DNA from: Ascaris suum
Lineage: Eukaryota; Nematoda; Chromadorea; Rhabditida; Ascarididae
DNA: 64,000 bases
Assembly (NCBI GenBank): GCA_013433145.1
Contig: CM024172.1
Coordinates: 10,626,053 to 10,690,052, forward strand
Reading direction: 5' to 3'
Position numbers and translations under genes: made by a program. Position 1 is the first letter of the stretch. Each line of letters starts with the position of its first letter. The notes beneath the pieces were generated by a model, which saw only the letters and a list, made by a program, of their open reading frames with translations, had not been told where the DNA came from and did no database searches. Below, piece after piece: positions 10,552 to 23,964 of this stretch.

Positions 10552-10776
10552 ATGAAGTTCATCGAGATGATGCATCTGCCTAAATTCGCGTGTGTTCAAA
10601 ATAAGATCGATCTGGCTAAGTTATTTATAATATCAAAGTCTCTAGCTGTACTTGAAATATGGAAACCAAATTTTGAGGAATCCGGAGAATTAGAACAACA
10701 AATCCCACGTTTTCGGTTTAACGAATTGTGCAATGAAATTGCCGGGCAGCTAAGCATTAATAAAAGGCGCACATAG
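10552..10776 (+). CDS. Candidate ORF, 74 codons, unknown product
   Basis: A plus-strand frame from ATG to TAG, preceded by an acceptor-like CGCAG just upstream (10538-10542) that would extend it by a few codons. The translation is charged and balanced (for example KPNFEESGELEQQIPRFRFN, then ELCNEIAGQLSINKRR), with no membrane segment or signal peptide. No family is recognised. It could be the last exon of a small gene or a chance open frame. Confidence 0.28.
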   Translation: MKFIEMMHLPKFACVQNKIDLAKLFIISKSLAVLEIWKPNFEESGELEQQIPRFRFNELCNEIAGQLSINKRRT

Positions 10777-11510
10777 AAGTAACAACAATGTTGCTACTAA
10801 AATTTGACCCACATTAAAATCGGCAATAGAAATCCATTTTCACAGAACAGCCGACAAATTACTGTGTAAAAATAAGGTGCAATCGGCTGCAATTTTTAAT
10901 ATTCATAGTATTTGTCCGTTGCATTGTCATGATTTGCTTCTCAAAAAATGTCGGCCACATAGTCTCTATCATTTGTATTTTTTAATCATCTATGGAGGAA
11001 GAAGTGTGATGAGTTCTTTCTTGAAATGTTAATTATCATTCAAAGTTTTCCTCTGCACGTAGCAAACAGCATTTGTATCGATAATAATTTCGAGCCGAGG
11101 AGTTGCATTATGTTCATTTCATGGATAGAGATTTCCGATTTTCGCGATCATATTTACAACTTTTCATGTCTGTAAATCGCCTCCCTTGCGAATAGAAAAA
11201 GCTATTTAATGGACTTCTATGGATTTATCAAACACGCAACGTGATGAGCTATATAATCACAATGTGTCTCAGATTTCACTCGAAGAGGATTTCGTTTGGT
11301 ACGCACTTGAGGTATAGGTGTTGCTGGCAAAAACATCACTGCGGAAGAATGATCAAAACAGTGGGCAGGCAATCACAAAGCTTCACAGAGTTATATACGT
11401 AGAGGTTCTTCAGAGAACCATTAACCATCCAACCACACACCTTGCCACAGGTGGACAAACGAGAGAAGGGATGATACGGGCGAGATAAATATTATCTGCA
11501 ACGACAATTA

Positions 11511-11672
11511 CTATAAATACTGGGATTTGCACTCAATTTTCGTCATTCCGTTGGTCAAGTAAGCAGCGGCCGAAGAAATGCTTCCAACCGTAATTGCGAC
11601 TGCAATATCGTTGGCAGTTTTTCCTTCGATATTGCTCTGAACGGCAGGGGCTCGTGAATCAGTTAGCAACAT
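11511..11672 (-). CDS. Candidate short ORF, 53 residues, weak ankyrin-like flavour
   Basis: A minus-strand ATG in the context ACCACCATG opens 53 codons to TAG. The middle, NIEGKTANDIAVAITVGSIS, has the spacing of the first part of an ankyrin repeat (G-K-T-A then D-I-A), but a single partial match of that kind is weak. There is an in-frame TGA shortly upstream. No partner exon was found. Confidence 0.25.
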   Translation of the reverse strand: MLLTDSRAPAVQSNIEGKTANDIAVAITVGSISSAAAYLTNGMTKIECKSQYL

Positions 11673-12354
11673 GGTGGTGCGATCGGTTCAGGTGATTATA
11701 TTAGACGTAGCTGTGTCGACTGTATAGCATTGCCAATGTTCTCAGAAGCAGAGTTCGCAAGTGCAAAAAATGTCAGTAGGAACGACTAGAAACGACCTAT
11801 ACACCTCCCACCATCGAATGACCTGGTTATTCCCAGCCCCTCGTCCCCATAACTCTTAACATCAGAATTTTCTATTGCAGCATTTTTATACTGTCTGTGA
11901 GATGGACTTGGACACCACGAGAGAACGGCTGAAATTCGTTAGCCTCAGCTGGGAATCATTTTCAAGGAAGGCCAGAACTGTGTGAACGAATAAGCAGAAA
12001 AATGCCGATCATTATTGGAAAGTCAATTCAACAGCAATAAGGGCTTCTCTCAAGATAATGCCACGCCATTTTCGGAGTAAGCAGCTAGTGCTAAAGACAA
12101 AATGCTGCATACATAGACGAATTGTAGTGCGTGATAATGTGTGAACCACCGGATCTCGGTTTTTCTACAGTATCAGCATATCAGAATAATCTCCCTGATT
12201 ACCTTCAAGATCTTCTCGACCTTATTACCTTCAGTCCTGCTAGCATATAATACCTTTGTAACTATGATGTCTTCCGCACTGCTAATCAAATAAAATAATG
12301 GGAAAGTGATTTAGAAAGAAATTTTTTCAAGCAAAGCTTTTTAAAACACAATAG

Positions 12355-13440
12355 GATTTTATTAATTAATTTCGTCATCGTCCCGAGGTGGGAGAACATA
12401 GTAAATGAGTAGCAACAACCTAGTAATAATGTATGTAAGAATGAGTAGCAAGAACGAGCAAAACGTTCCCAAGGCACAATTTCTGCGAGCAGACATTTGA
12501 TACATAAGAGCGGCAATAGTGCATAGATCGAAATTACTCAGCCGCCACTTAGAAGCTGAAAGAATGGATGCACTAATGATATCAAGGGAAGCTGATCCCA
12601 GACTCATATAACGAGAAATCGGAAACTAAGCAAAGTATTGTTTATACTACAACATATCTTGGCCAGCTGAAATTGATATGCACGTTGACTAGCGCGTGGG
12701 GCAGAGAGAAATATTTCCGATCGCGAGATATCGGAAATGCCGAACACAATTTTGTAGCAAAAGAATTAAGTCAAAATTAAGCCGTGTGGTATTCCAATGA
12801 TTTCACGTTGAAGATTTTCGGCCTACCAGTATAAATGGGTGATATGGACGACGACAAATTTTGTGGAAAGCGGATGAAGCGTTTCCGAACATTCTCTTGC
12901 ACCCTGATAACAAAAACAAATAAAGAGACGATATATGAGTGCAGCATTCCCAAATGACAGGGGAATAGGCGATGAAGACATTTCGGTAATGCTCAATACC
13001 TCTGTGCCGTAAAGCGCATTGCATTTTTCGACGACTTCGGTGGAACACTACAATCTCCAATGAAGTTTAGAGTCGATTACAATATCGAGGTCCTGAACAA
13101 CATCTATAGTAGAAAGAACATCATGTCGTAGCTACAGAAAACATTTATGCCGGCAGTTGATATAAAAGGCCATATGGCACTTTTCATGAGAAACATTCAA
13201 TTGCCACAATTCCGAACATTCTTTGGATGCAACAAGGTCCTTTCGCAGAATATGGAAGTCGTAGGCCCAATCCCAGAGGACAAACCAAACTTCAGAAACC
13301 TTGATTGACAAATTAAAATCGACATAGCCCGTCTTATGAGTGAATGCTTTACACTGTCCAGAAGCAGACTTTTTTTTTCTGAAATAGCCTTAATTTTAGC
13401 TATCAAGTTCGTGGAAAAGGCTACCAATGAAGCTATTTGA
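12355..13440 (-). mobile_element. Decayed non-LTR retrotransposon, 3' half of reverse transcriptase
   Basis: The remnant reads in pieces that change frame and contain stops. Successive pieces match the C-terminal plan of LINE-type reverse transcriptases. At 13302-13132 there is a W...W segment with SELWQLNVSHEKC. At 13092-13048 comes DLDIVIDSKLHW (the DLG-I-DSKL motif). At about 13040-12803 comes YRNVFIAYSPVIWE then KRMFGNASSAFHKICRR. Next is a YKIVFGISDISRSEIFL segment running to SFRFLVI and VWDQLP, with two stops. After a frame change, ISASILSASKWRLSNFDL resembles the family's final basic helix. The 3' end is A/T-rich with AATAAA just past 12362. No YADD catalytic box survives. The family is probably CR1/jockey-like rather than fully determined. 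It is a pseudogene fragment, not an active element. Confidence 0.75.
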
Positions 13441-15280
13441 ATAATTCCCAACTTAGTTAAACGCGACCATCACCACTCATTCTGCTGACACATCGAACGT
13501 GGTAGCACAAAAAAGCCAACTGAGGATACCTTTCTGCAGTTGCTAGCACAGCTTGATATGTATTAGTAGCAGTTACTTAAAGAAGATTCTGCACCAGAGC
13601 TTTCATAACCAATCTGGAGAGCTCATAGAAGGCAAAAACTTCAGGGAATAAGGATCCAACACCAATAAGGAACAGACGAGATTCATGAAAGATTTTTTCT
13701 TGAGTCTCACCTGGCGAATGCTCATCGATGATCATCAAAAGGTTATTTGCTTATCTAATTGCGTCTGATGATCTGCAAACTGTCGCTGCCGCTCGCTGAT
13801 AAGGCAGATATTGCTGGCGGCGATAAATTAACAATTTAATTGAAGTTAGTGCCATCAAGCGAGAAGGAATTCTTTATTTTATCCATTCCTTTATCGAGCT
13901 AAGGCAGCTCAGGCTTAGGCTTAAACGGTAGCGTAAAATAAATGGTTCATTTCTGTTAGCGCATTCTTCTCAGCGAGTTCGTTTTTGAAGCATGCACGAA
14001 TGTAGAATAGACTTTCGTCGGAGTCTTCTGAGAGATGACAGCACATATCTGATACGGCGTACGATCAGCTGAAAGGAATCTAAGCAATACGGATCGAGTA
14101 CTATTGTGATTTGTCATTAATTTTCATCACTGTATGGCTGCAAAGCTCAGATTACTGAAACAAGGAAGCGCAGAATGTGTAAATGATGCAAAATGACCTA
14201 GCGAAGAAATTGTGAAAGCGTAGAAAATGACAATTTGTAGAACTATGCGACAATTTAAACTCAAAGATTCAAATTATCTTCGCTGAGAATGTCAATCGTG
14301 CGAAAGCGTAAGGACGGAAATCTTCGACGAAATATGCGTTCGCAAAGTTCGAGAATGATATGTCAGACGAAAAAAAGCATTAACTTCGGAAATATTTCAG
14401 TCGTGAACGCTTAAAACTCCGTTTACACAATAGAGAACATAATATTTGGCGACTCACAAAAAAACAATAAAAGATCCTTTATGCCTCATCGAATAAGAGC
14501 ATATAGAAACCAGTGGAAAAAAAATGACAACCCAAGAAGGCGATTAACGTTCGGGCCTATTAGTCAATGAATATAGATGAAAAGATTTGCTGCTGAGGTC
14601 GTAAAGAACCACAATTCCCTGCAAAGGTGAGCATTACGTGTTTGCTATCTCTATTCGTTGCAGTCAGAAGGAGTCAAGTAGATGTGAAAACATATCAAAG
14701 ATGCTGCCGTGAGTTGCACTTTTCGCCGATTTATCGAACAGACGGCATCGCTTTGCAATTTCGTTGAAAACAATAATTGAGCTCCTATGAAGGTGAGCAG
14801 TTGCTGAACCAACTTCTCTCGTTGATTCCTTAGGGGGATTTTGTCCTCACTCATCATGAAGGAAAATTTTGATGGCACGTTTCTTGATTAATTACGGAAT
14901 GAAGTAAGGGTAATCCATGAGTGTGGATAACCCATGAAGAAACTGAGTAAGTGAATCGAAACACTTAAGAGGTTGTGAGTTGGAAATGCTATAGACATAG
15001 ACAAGCGGAAACACCTGGACGCATAGAAACGCAGCCTCTCAATTATTGGCGTTAATAAAAACTTTCAACAAGCACAGCGAACTGGGATTCCAAAATTTGA
15101 AATGTTTCACTCAACTGCTCGGAGCCTTTCACAATTGGTCTATAAAAACATTAAGGCTTAATTTCAGTATTCACATAATCAAGCACAACATTCGATCATA
15201 TCACGCAGGCTACCCGTATAAAATTCGTCCCCCAAAATGTCATCTGTACAAGAATGGGAGGTCTTGTTAAAAGAAATCTT
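13441..15280. other. Region upstream of the retroelement remnant, mostly unassigned
   Basis: If the retrotransposon was once longer, its upstream reverse transcriptase and linker would fall here on the minus strand. Apart from a possible AFD-like scrap (LDSVKHSLIRR at about 13365-13333) I cannot recognise it. Minus-strand frames at 14878-14651 and plus-strand frames at 15046-15270 are open but have no supporting motif. Confidence 0.3.
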
Positions 15281-15289
15281 TTGAAGGAG

Positions 15290-15400
15290 ATGAATTTTTT
15301 TTTCACCGTTCAGGTGAGAAAACTTTGAGAGGTAGCAAATTTCAATGTTGCGGAGAATTAAATCGAGCACACTTCCGTCAGTAATAATCATTGATATTGC
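15290..15400 (-). mobile_element. Possible endonuclease-domain scrap of the same retroelement
   Basis: A minus-strand frame reads ITDGSVLDLILRNIEICYL. The S-V-L-D-L-I-L-x-N spacing is that of the late part of LINE apurinic endonuclease domains (usually 'PTR...LDL-F-N'). It has the orientation and order expected for the remnant at 12355-13440, about 2 kb upstream of it. The match is short, and the following S-D-H motif is not evident. Confidence 0.3.
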
Positions 15401-18400
15401 ACACAATAAACTATTTGCTTATCACATGATCAAAACCTTTATTGAAAATGACTTGTGCCCAACGACACGAAACGAGGTGATTGTCTGCTAAAGAACATCA
15501 ACCGCAAACACTTCCACTCATTCAAAAATCTTTCACTCATCCCCCGAATGCTCTTTGATTGACGTGATTATCATAATGTTCAAGCATAAGCTTCCTCGTT
15601 TAGCAATAGAAATTAAAATCCGTTCAACCTTCATTGTAGAAATTTCCTTACAAATAGAGAAATATACTCTCTTCATTGTGCGTTATCATAGAGCATCGAC
15701 AGATTGATTTGCAGATTACGTTACTAATAGATGATTTCCTTGTGACATAGAGGAATAAACTGACACCATAAATACCCATTATCATCAGAATATAAGATAG
15801 TAGAAACGTAACAGAGGAGCAGTCAAGATAAAAGAGCATTATTTCACAAAGGAAACGTTGTTCGAGGAAAATACTAATTGCATGAACATAAAAACGATTG
15901 TATTTGAGACTCCAGCAAACGAACAACCAGGTGTTGCACTTCTGCACTTCCAGCGATGGACGAAAAAATTAGAAGGCAAGCTGCGCCATTTCCAGTTATC
16001 ATTCAAGAAAACAAACTGGGAAGCTCATGGTAACAGAGCAGGGGATATGCGATTTGTGCCATTCCCTTGAGTCCACATATGCACAACAAGCTAACAATGT
16101 GAGTCCATCCATATATTTAAACAAATGGAGAAGTAGGCAATTATACTTTAGCTTGCTATACCTAACCAACCTCTTATGTAAATTTCCATCTCTCTGAGCA
16201 GTTTTTTGCATAGATCACCTGTCGAAGTGCACGTTTCAGATTTCATGAATATTGAAGAGGCTGTTGTTTCTCAGGCAACGAGGCGAAAAAACCGGCATGG
16301 CGGAAAATTCAGCTCATAAAACCGAAAAGTTGGGTATACTGTGGCATAAATTATTCTCAGCAAGCTCGTTGCTTTCTATGAAAAATGAAATTGCCAAGCA
16401 AACCTTTAAGTTTGCATGCAAAGAGTCGTAACGTATCGATAATGTGCAATGTGAATTGCAAAAATGTCCAAAGAACTGGTGAGGTTTTTTTTTTCCATCT
16501 GGTGCAGAATATCATTTATGTGGAAATCGTATTTCTTAATGTTTTGTTGTATGAAAGGTTATCACAGCAGTATTCGTTACGCTTCGTTTTTCCCTACCTC
16601 GCACCAAACTATCAATTATTATAATTACTAAAATGAACTTTCCGAAGGATACATAGGTGATCACTGGATTATGTACTCTAATTTGTTTTTATTTCGAATA
16701 GAACAATATGCTCCAGTTTTATCGAAAACACAACCCAAATTGTTACGGTAACTACGAACAACTAGGAAAAGAGGACAAAAATGCATAGAGGAAATACAAC
16801 TCTAGGCGCCTTCAGAAGAATTGTTCACCTTCATGCTCTTTAACGATGTAACGATCACATACGAATGTGGCAATAGTCCTCTAAGATGCCTCATTAGACA
16901 ACTTTGTCATAATATACTGTCGCTCTTTTTGTCAACATATTCACAAACGCAACTGTACACATATTATCAATTTAGTGATAAATGAGTGCATTGGGAAATA
17001 TAAAAATCGCACATAATTAGGGCAAATGCCAACTTTTCGAGTGCTCATCACAATAGAGACCTGAAGCTTCGTTTTTTTTTCTTGAAGCGCTGATCGTTAG
17101 TATTCGAGAATTGAAGTACTAAAGCGTCAATCATCATTAATGGAATTTCATATTGGCAAAATTGGTCCATATTTGGTAACGATGCAATAAATGCAACAAG
17201 ATTTTAGAGAAATAACAAATGATAAAAGAATAGTGAATGTTTCACATATTTTCATATAAGGAGTTCTTCATAAGATGAGATATACTTCTGGAACGTTAAA
17301 GAATTCGCATATACGCTGATTCAATACATTCGTTGATGATAAAATACTAGTGCATGTAGAATGTTTGGATTTTCACTAATTTAAAGCGATAAAAGTTTTC
17401 AACTAAACAACGATCGAAGAAATTTCACCTGAAGAAAATCGTGTTCTCTTTGGTTACAAATCGTTTCTCCTAAACCAACAATCTGCTTTATCATCTTCGA
17501 TTTTATGGCAAGATGCTTGTTGCTCGTTTCATTCACCGAAGCGCGTACACCTCAAATTTCAAACAAAATGAGATCCTCATCTATTGCACCTATGGCGGAA
17601 GTGAAATCTCAAATGATACGAGTTAGCACACGGGAATTCCACTGAGTTGCGAATGTGAATGCGAAGAGGATTTGATATTACGAAAGGTGTGCAGTTTTAC
17701 TGATTGCGCACAAGATTGACGCGTTCAGTGAAGAAATTTTTTTTTCAGCTTGAATTCTCGAACAAGGACGGTATATATTGAAGGATTTCTAAAACTGAGT
17801 GGCACTCTATCATGTCCCGGCAACATGAATACAGGAAACGAGCACTTGTAGGAGATTAGTTGACAGGTAAAGGCGCAGCCCAACACAAGGATAAAACGAG
17901 CTCAGAAGCGCGCAAAGATGAACAGAGTTCAGTCTTAGAATTATCTGTTGTCATTTTCCCTACTGCGTTATCATCGTTTTGGGGTGATCATTTTGGGTGT
18001 TTTGGGTGATCGATAATTGGCTTATAAAATGTTTGCAGTGGATAAATTGTAAATTGTTTATTGCTTGCAACGTATGCGGTAAAAGAACGAATCAATGTCG
18101 CGATAACGGCTCTTTTGGATTCATGGAGAAAGTAGAATGGCTGAAATGAATCTAACAAAATGGCTCGGAAAGCATATGCTGTTCACAGTTCGGCTTTTGA
18201 GAGGTATTAATATAAGTGGACATGAGGAGTTTTAAGGCGCCGTTGTTCTCACATGGATATTACTAGAAAAATGTGAACCTAGGCATATAGCAATCGCTAT
18301 CATTTTGTCAATAAAATGACAGAAAATATTAGCAGAATACTCTGATTTCGATAACGCCGAAATTCTATTCCAATTATGTAGATCCACTTCATTTGATATC

Positions 18401-18876
18401 CAAATGCAATCCCTCAACTCGATGGCATATTTGGTTTTGTTATTTATTAGCGTGATGCAGAAGAAATTCCGTCAACATGATGGCGACGAATGAGTGAGAT
18501 GACAGCTAGAATGTGATTTATTCGTTTCTGAAGCACCTGTCGCCAACAAAACTCCTTGATCAATCACAGCAGGCGATTTTTTATAACGTAATGCAGCAGT
18601 CGTAGGAAATTCGAAATCGCGGCGAAAGAGGGAAGACCAACATTATTCATGAGCAAACTGCAGCAAACTTACCTTTGTGCAAAATGATTTCCTCATTGCG
18701 TAGTCAGAGAGGGAGAAAGAAAGAGAGCTAGATCAAATAAAATGTTGGTTGTGCTGCTCGTTTAACAAGCTGACATCCAATAATAGCGTGAATAATTAAT
18801 GCTGCTTTTTTTAACACATGAGGCGAACATTTTGCGAGCATAACGGTGAGGTTGCTATGGTTTTGCTTACGCTCAC
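15401..18876. other. Intergenic, no supported gene
   Basis: AT-rich DNA with small open frames on both strands. A minus-strand frame at 15947-15648 is strongly hydrophobic and is followed by a GTAAGG that could act as a donor. A plus-strand frame at 15858-16070 is open over the same bases. Neither can be preferred. A minus-strand ATG with eight codons before a GTAAGT donor lies at about 18694-18671, after a C/T-rich tract, and could be a tiny first exon. Confidence 0.35.
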
Positions 18877-19307
18877 ATCCTTGTACCCGTGATCCATAAA
18901 CGGGGAAAGTAACAGCGACGACATATCTTCCAATATCTCAAGGATGGTTGGCAGCGATCGGCCGCAGCTTACAAAAAATCTGAAGGCAAATTTTGCAGCA
19001 TAACTGACTGAGCAAGGAGTCAAAAAAAGAAGTTCAAAGCTGATCTACGGTACAAGAAGATCCAGGTGGCTTGGAGTGATTGGTTAATCCCTGTACGGCG
19101 GGCAATAGTCTTCGGAATAGTTGGAACTGGGTAATATTTGAATTAACTGCGGAATAACAGATAAGGCGAAAAGCGCTACTCAAGACATAGATGCGATGAG
19201 TTAATACGGCTCTGCTCCATGAGTCCTCACGACCTTTGGCAGATTTAGAGTCCGCAACGGTGATGGTGATCTTATGTATTGTCGTCATCGTGGCGGTTCT
19301 TGGACCG
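18877..19307 (-). CDS. Candidate two-exon segment, unknown product
   Basis: Exon at 19307-19054 (acceptor CTTAG, donor GTACCG) and exon at 19007-18877 (acceptor with a T-rich tract ending TTGCTCAG, donor GTGAGC), separated by a 46-base intron, a typical nematode size. Phases agree (phase 1), giving about 128 codons. The first part includes HKITITVADSKSAKGREDSW and a basic region; the second reads FRFFVSCGRSLPTILEILED then MSSLLLSPFMDHGYKD. No domain is recognised. Alternative donors nearby would break the reading frame, so the junction is provisional. Start and end exons are missing. Confidence 0.33.
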
Positions 19308-22300
19308 CTAAGTTCTTTTAATCTTGCCTCTGCGAAGAAAATCTAGCTAAAGTGCACTAAGGCATGAAAGAAAGAGAGGCCCTGCTCACATCTCCCCCAT
19401 CTATAACGTAGGACTTAGTGGAAATGAGAGTAAAACTTTGATTTACGATGTTCAAACAAAAAGTTCTCGCAAATTACTCGCCGTCACCAGTTACGTTGGC
19501 TTGTGTTCACTTTTTTTTTACCGGAGCTTTCCCGAGTTACTTACTCTTATCTACTTTAAATAATTTTCTATTGATATTCTCATCTTTCGAAGCGCCAACT
19601 TCTCTTAATGAAATTTCTGATGAGTTGCATATATGAAAGTATAATGGGGAATATGCGCGCTTATATTAAAATCTCGTCACTGAAAATTTAATGCAATAAT
19701 CAATGTCAAATAATTGTCATTTCTTCTGCCAACAAAAAAAAATGTTTCATCATCAAACAAAACGAAATAATTGAAATTGAAATTTTCTTCTTTTTTTAAA
19801 AAAAAATCTTTTAATATTTTTGTATTTTATTGAGAAACTCTTGTGAATTTGCAAAAAAGTGATGCATAATGCAGATTGCAAAAGAAAGTGAGGAGTGAAG
19901 CTGATGCATTTCATGTTCCATCTACATAGTGATATGGTATAACATAAAGCACCAACTATCCCCTCCAATAATCTTTTCCTCCCTTATTGAATATTTTATC
20001 ATCCTATCGTCATCGTAGAAGTTCTTTTCAAAATTTCAAGTGAGAAGATTCTTTCCCTCTCATGATCTCTTCCCTTTCGGGAAACTTCGTTGTTGGAGAC
20101 TTATAATGTTCTGAAAAGCAACAAGCATCATTGGTCATGACACTAGTAGTGTATCATAACATAATTTCGTCAGCTCGAATGCAACTTCGCAATGTTATTT
20201 ATGCATCCTCATTGCAATCCTGAATTGCATGCAAATTTCGCATATAAAATTGCACTTGCACAAAATGGACAATCTCGAGAAATTTCGCTAGCATCGCAGT
20301 CGAATCACTGCGACTACACGCTCTTGACATAATCACGTCCACTTTATTGTCTCATGCTCAAATGACTTCTGCATACATCAAGCATTAATGAAGGCATAAC
20401 GTTCATTATCTAATGACGACAAGCATCTGAGCAAATACTGCAATCACCGTTTCGTTCAGCACTCAAGACTCAGAACACCTGAGCATACGGACTTTCCATT
20501 CAGTTCACTGTTGCGTATTGCAAGAAATAATGTGGAAAACGAAGAAGCCGATATCAGCGAATAGCAATACACGCCAATATAAGCCAATAGAAGCCAACAT
20601 CAACTTTTCTTTGTGCTTCAAAGAAGTTTTTTTGCTAAGAGACGACGGACTACGTAACACTTATTTTCTGCTGTTCAAATGTTTCTTTTTTTTAATAGCC
20701 TCTAGAATCTGCCAAATGGAAAACGCCTACAACAAACCGAATAGTGCAGCTATTGAACATTCGATTTTCATGAAGAGTTTTTACAAAGAACGAGGTCGCC
20801 TCAATCAATACTCAAATTGGTTCTAAATAAAACATTACCTAATTTTTCTTGTTTGTGAAAATAAAATATTCGTGAGCAGCTATGCTGAAAATTTATAAGT
20901 AAGTTCCTCAATTTGGTGGCAAAGCTTCTTACTGAATAATTAAAACATGTGTTGGTATCTTTTCTATTGGTTATTACGTTTCACTGAACCACGATAAAAA
21001 TGTAGACGAATGTACATCGTGCATTATGAAAGAGAACGTTAAAAAAGAGGACAAAAACTTTTGTTACGTTATGTTGATATCATTTTTCATGCTCACTAGT
21101 AAAGCAATGAAAATCTCTCCATGACATCAACTCAAATTTTGTTACGCTAAACCACTTTGCCTCCCCGCGGATATTATGAGAGCTACTTGGAAATTGCGTA
21201 CGCATAAGTACCTCAGCTGCACAAAGCAATAAGAACAAAAATTTTTTTTTCTGCTCATCTTCGCCGACTCAAAAGCTGAAAATGAACGGAGAGATACGTA
21301 GGAGCATTTCAAATTCCACAGTATTTATTACCTGAGCAAAGAAATATCAATGGAAGAATTAAAGTGCGAAGAATGTGTACAAAAGGTTTGTCTCTTTTCG
21401 AGGTAAGCGCTTTCTTTTATTAGTGAAAGCGGCAGTCTTTAGCGCTTTGTTGCGGTTCGAAAATGGAATAAGATCTAGGCAGAATCGAGTGAAATCTTGA
21501 TGGATCTAAGCGCAGCACAGAAGGTCAAAAATCCGCAGATATGCTAACTGCTTATCCTTTATGAATAGGAGCACTATCAAAAAAAAGAGTAGCAGTAAAA
21601 GAAACGCTAAATAATAAGAAGCGCTGATCGGCGATCATTGCATCACACTTTCATATAACAAGATTCAACAACGATGCGCATCGTTGAATGGCCATACGCT
21701 AGCGCTCTTCGACGTTTAATAGACGGAGGAAAAAGACCATATCACTTGAAAGTAAACTTTATAGTAGTTGCTTGCACAGCATGTATAATATTGCATTTTC
21801 TTCTGAGAATTTATTTCATTATGCTTAGAAACCATATCTACAAACACCTGTGAGTACCACAATATACGAAAGCCGCAAATGTAACGTAGTTTCCAATGTT
21901 TATGAGGAATATAATTTTAGTGATCATTAGGCTTGAAAACTTTCACGAAAGATACATTGTGACTGCTTGATACAGCTGCAAAAAACGGCCTTCCTTTCAA
22001 CCATGCATTTCCATGATGCTGTTGTTTTTCTTGCAAAAGAAAAAAACACACACAATTAGTCTACGTTCGAATCAGCCATCGCCTTGCATTCATCACACTG
22101 AACGACCTTGGAAGGGTTCGAGTAAATCACACAAGAGGGCCATAAATTAAACTTAATAATTTCAACATCTCTTTGGCTACAAACTTTGTATCTGAAATTT
22201 GACGAGTCTCAAAAGTAACAACCAAATGTCGAGAATCAAAAAATCTCAGTCATTTCTACAGTATGAGGCTTTTCTTTCATGTTGATACTTCATACTCCGA

Positions 22301-23964
22301 CCTCTTGAATACTTCAGACTAGATAATCTTGTGGTTTTTTTTTCCACTGCATAAATCCGGCTATTTTCTCACTTGATTGGGTATGTGCTAGAGAGCCTCA
22401 ATGCACTAAGGAATTAGACGGATTTAAAACGCTGAGGTTTTTTTTTCAAACCAGACGTTCGAAATAAGCACTCATCGTGCTAATTTTTCTCGAATCTGTA
22501 AGGTAGGCGCTGCGCTGAATTATTTGGTGAGACGGATCGTGGACTACAGAATAGAAAATGACCATGTTTACCAGAACACTTGATGAAAGAAACTGAAGTC
22601 CGACTTGGAAAGCCTATCTGAACTATGAAATAAACACATGCGTCAGAAATATTTCCATCTGAAAACATTGAGGTTAAAATGTGAAAGCTGATATCAAAAA
22701 TTTATTCAAACTTCTTCATAGGTAAGAAACTGGATGGATATTCAAGTAATTGCGTTAGCGTTTATTTTAGTGCACTTTATTTCTGTCATAATTTTTAAAG
22801 TCATATAAAAGTGAAAAACAAATGCATGTAGACTTTAAATAAAATTTCTGGTTTTTCTGAAAGAAAAAAAAAAGCAAATTGTAAAGAAACGTTTTATAAA
22901 TGCTTTAAAATTCTATGAAGGTAAAATGAATGCATAGATAGGCTTTATTAGATATTTATAGTCTTAGATGTCAATATTTTCTCTCCTCAAATGTTCTTGA
23001 ATATCTCATGATTTTGACGAATTCCTCAATAATTCTCATAAATCAAAAAAAAAAAAATTTCTTCTTTACTTTTCTCAACGAATAAATAAATTCATCTCAT
23101 CGACGAGTCTTTCCTCTCATCAATCAATTTCATTTATTTGCCTCAAATTATTCCACATAAATGAACTCTTTTCAAGCTTTATAATAGCATGCTCACATTT
23201 GAAAGTTCACAAACTCATTTAATGCTAAATATTATAGCAAATTCTTCTAAAAGATATTATGAGGACGCTTAAGTAATATATGGTTGCTATAGCCGCACTG
23301 GATGTTATGAGCGTTACTTATTGAGATAATAATGAGGTTCGCTATAAAGCGGTCGCAAAACCTTCACGTTGAATTCTACTTTGCAGTAGGATATGATTGA
23401 CATTTTTCTTGACGAATACGAATATTTTACACTTCAATAAGCGCATTCACTGATGCAGTTTCTGCAGTCTGCGAATTATAGCTGCTACAGGAACTATCAG
23501 ATAAACATACATAAGTAAACGCCTAAAGGGATTTTAACAAACAAATCCACATCGTAAGATTGCCTTAATCAAAATTCTTGTATCTTATGATTACCTAGTT
23601 CATGAATAACACGTGCACAATGAATTATATCAAATTGGCATATGCAATATTTTCGGTGATTATTTAGAAACGCAGAAAACAATTCATGAATTTGCTCAAG
23701 CCCTTGGAGAAGAAGTTATATTCGGCGCAGTTACACTATTTTCCACATATAATTTAAGCCGCTTGTGATACCTATCGCATTTATAAAGACTACGTATAGT
23801 GGCAACTTTCCGATGTACTCCTTGAGCATCTTAGATATTTTCACATTTGTTATGCAGTCGTTTTTTTCTGAACGGCGGGTGTGCAAAAAGCCTCTAAAGT
23901 ATTATAAAATTCTATGTCAGCAAATATTAACAGTATTCCATGTTTTGCACAAAAAATACCTCCG
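19308..23964. other. Intergenic, no supported gene
   Basis: About 4.6 kb of AT-rich DNA with many poly-A and poly-T runs. The longest frame is a plus-strand 102-codon one at 20518-20826 starting near CAAGAAATAATG, with no recognised motif. Nothing else is supported. Confidence 0.45.

Noticed and set aside
12362..12607. Apparent membrane protein end with hydrophobic helix and acidic tail on the minus strand
   Set aside because: It continues directly from readable reverse transcriptase segments after a frame change, so it is the 3' part of the LINE remnant.
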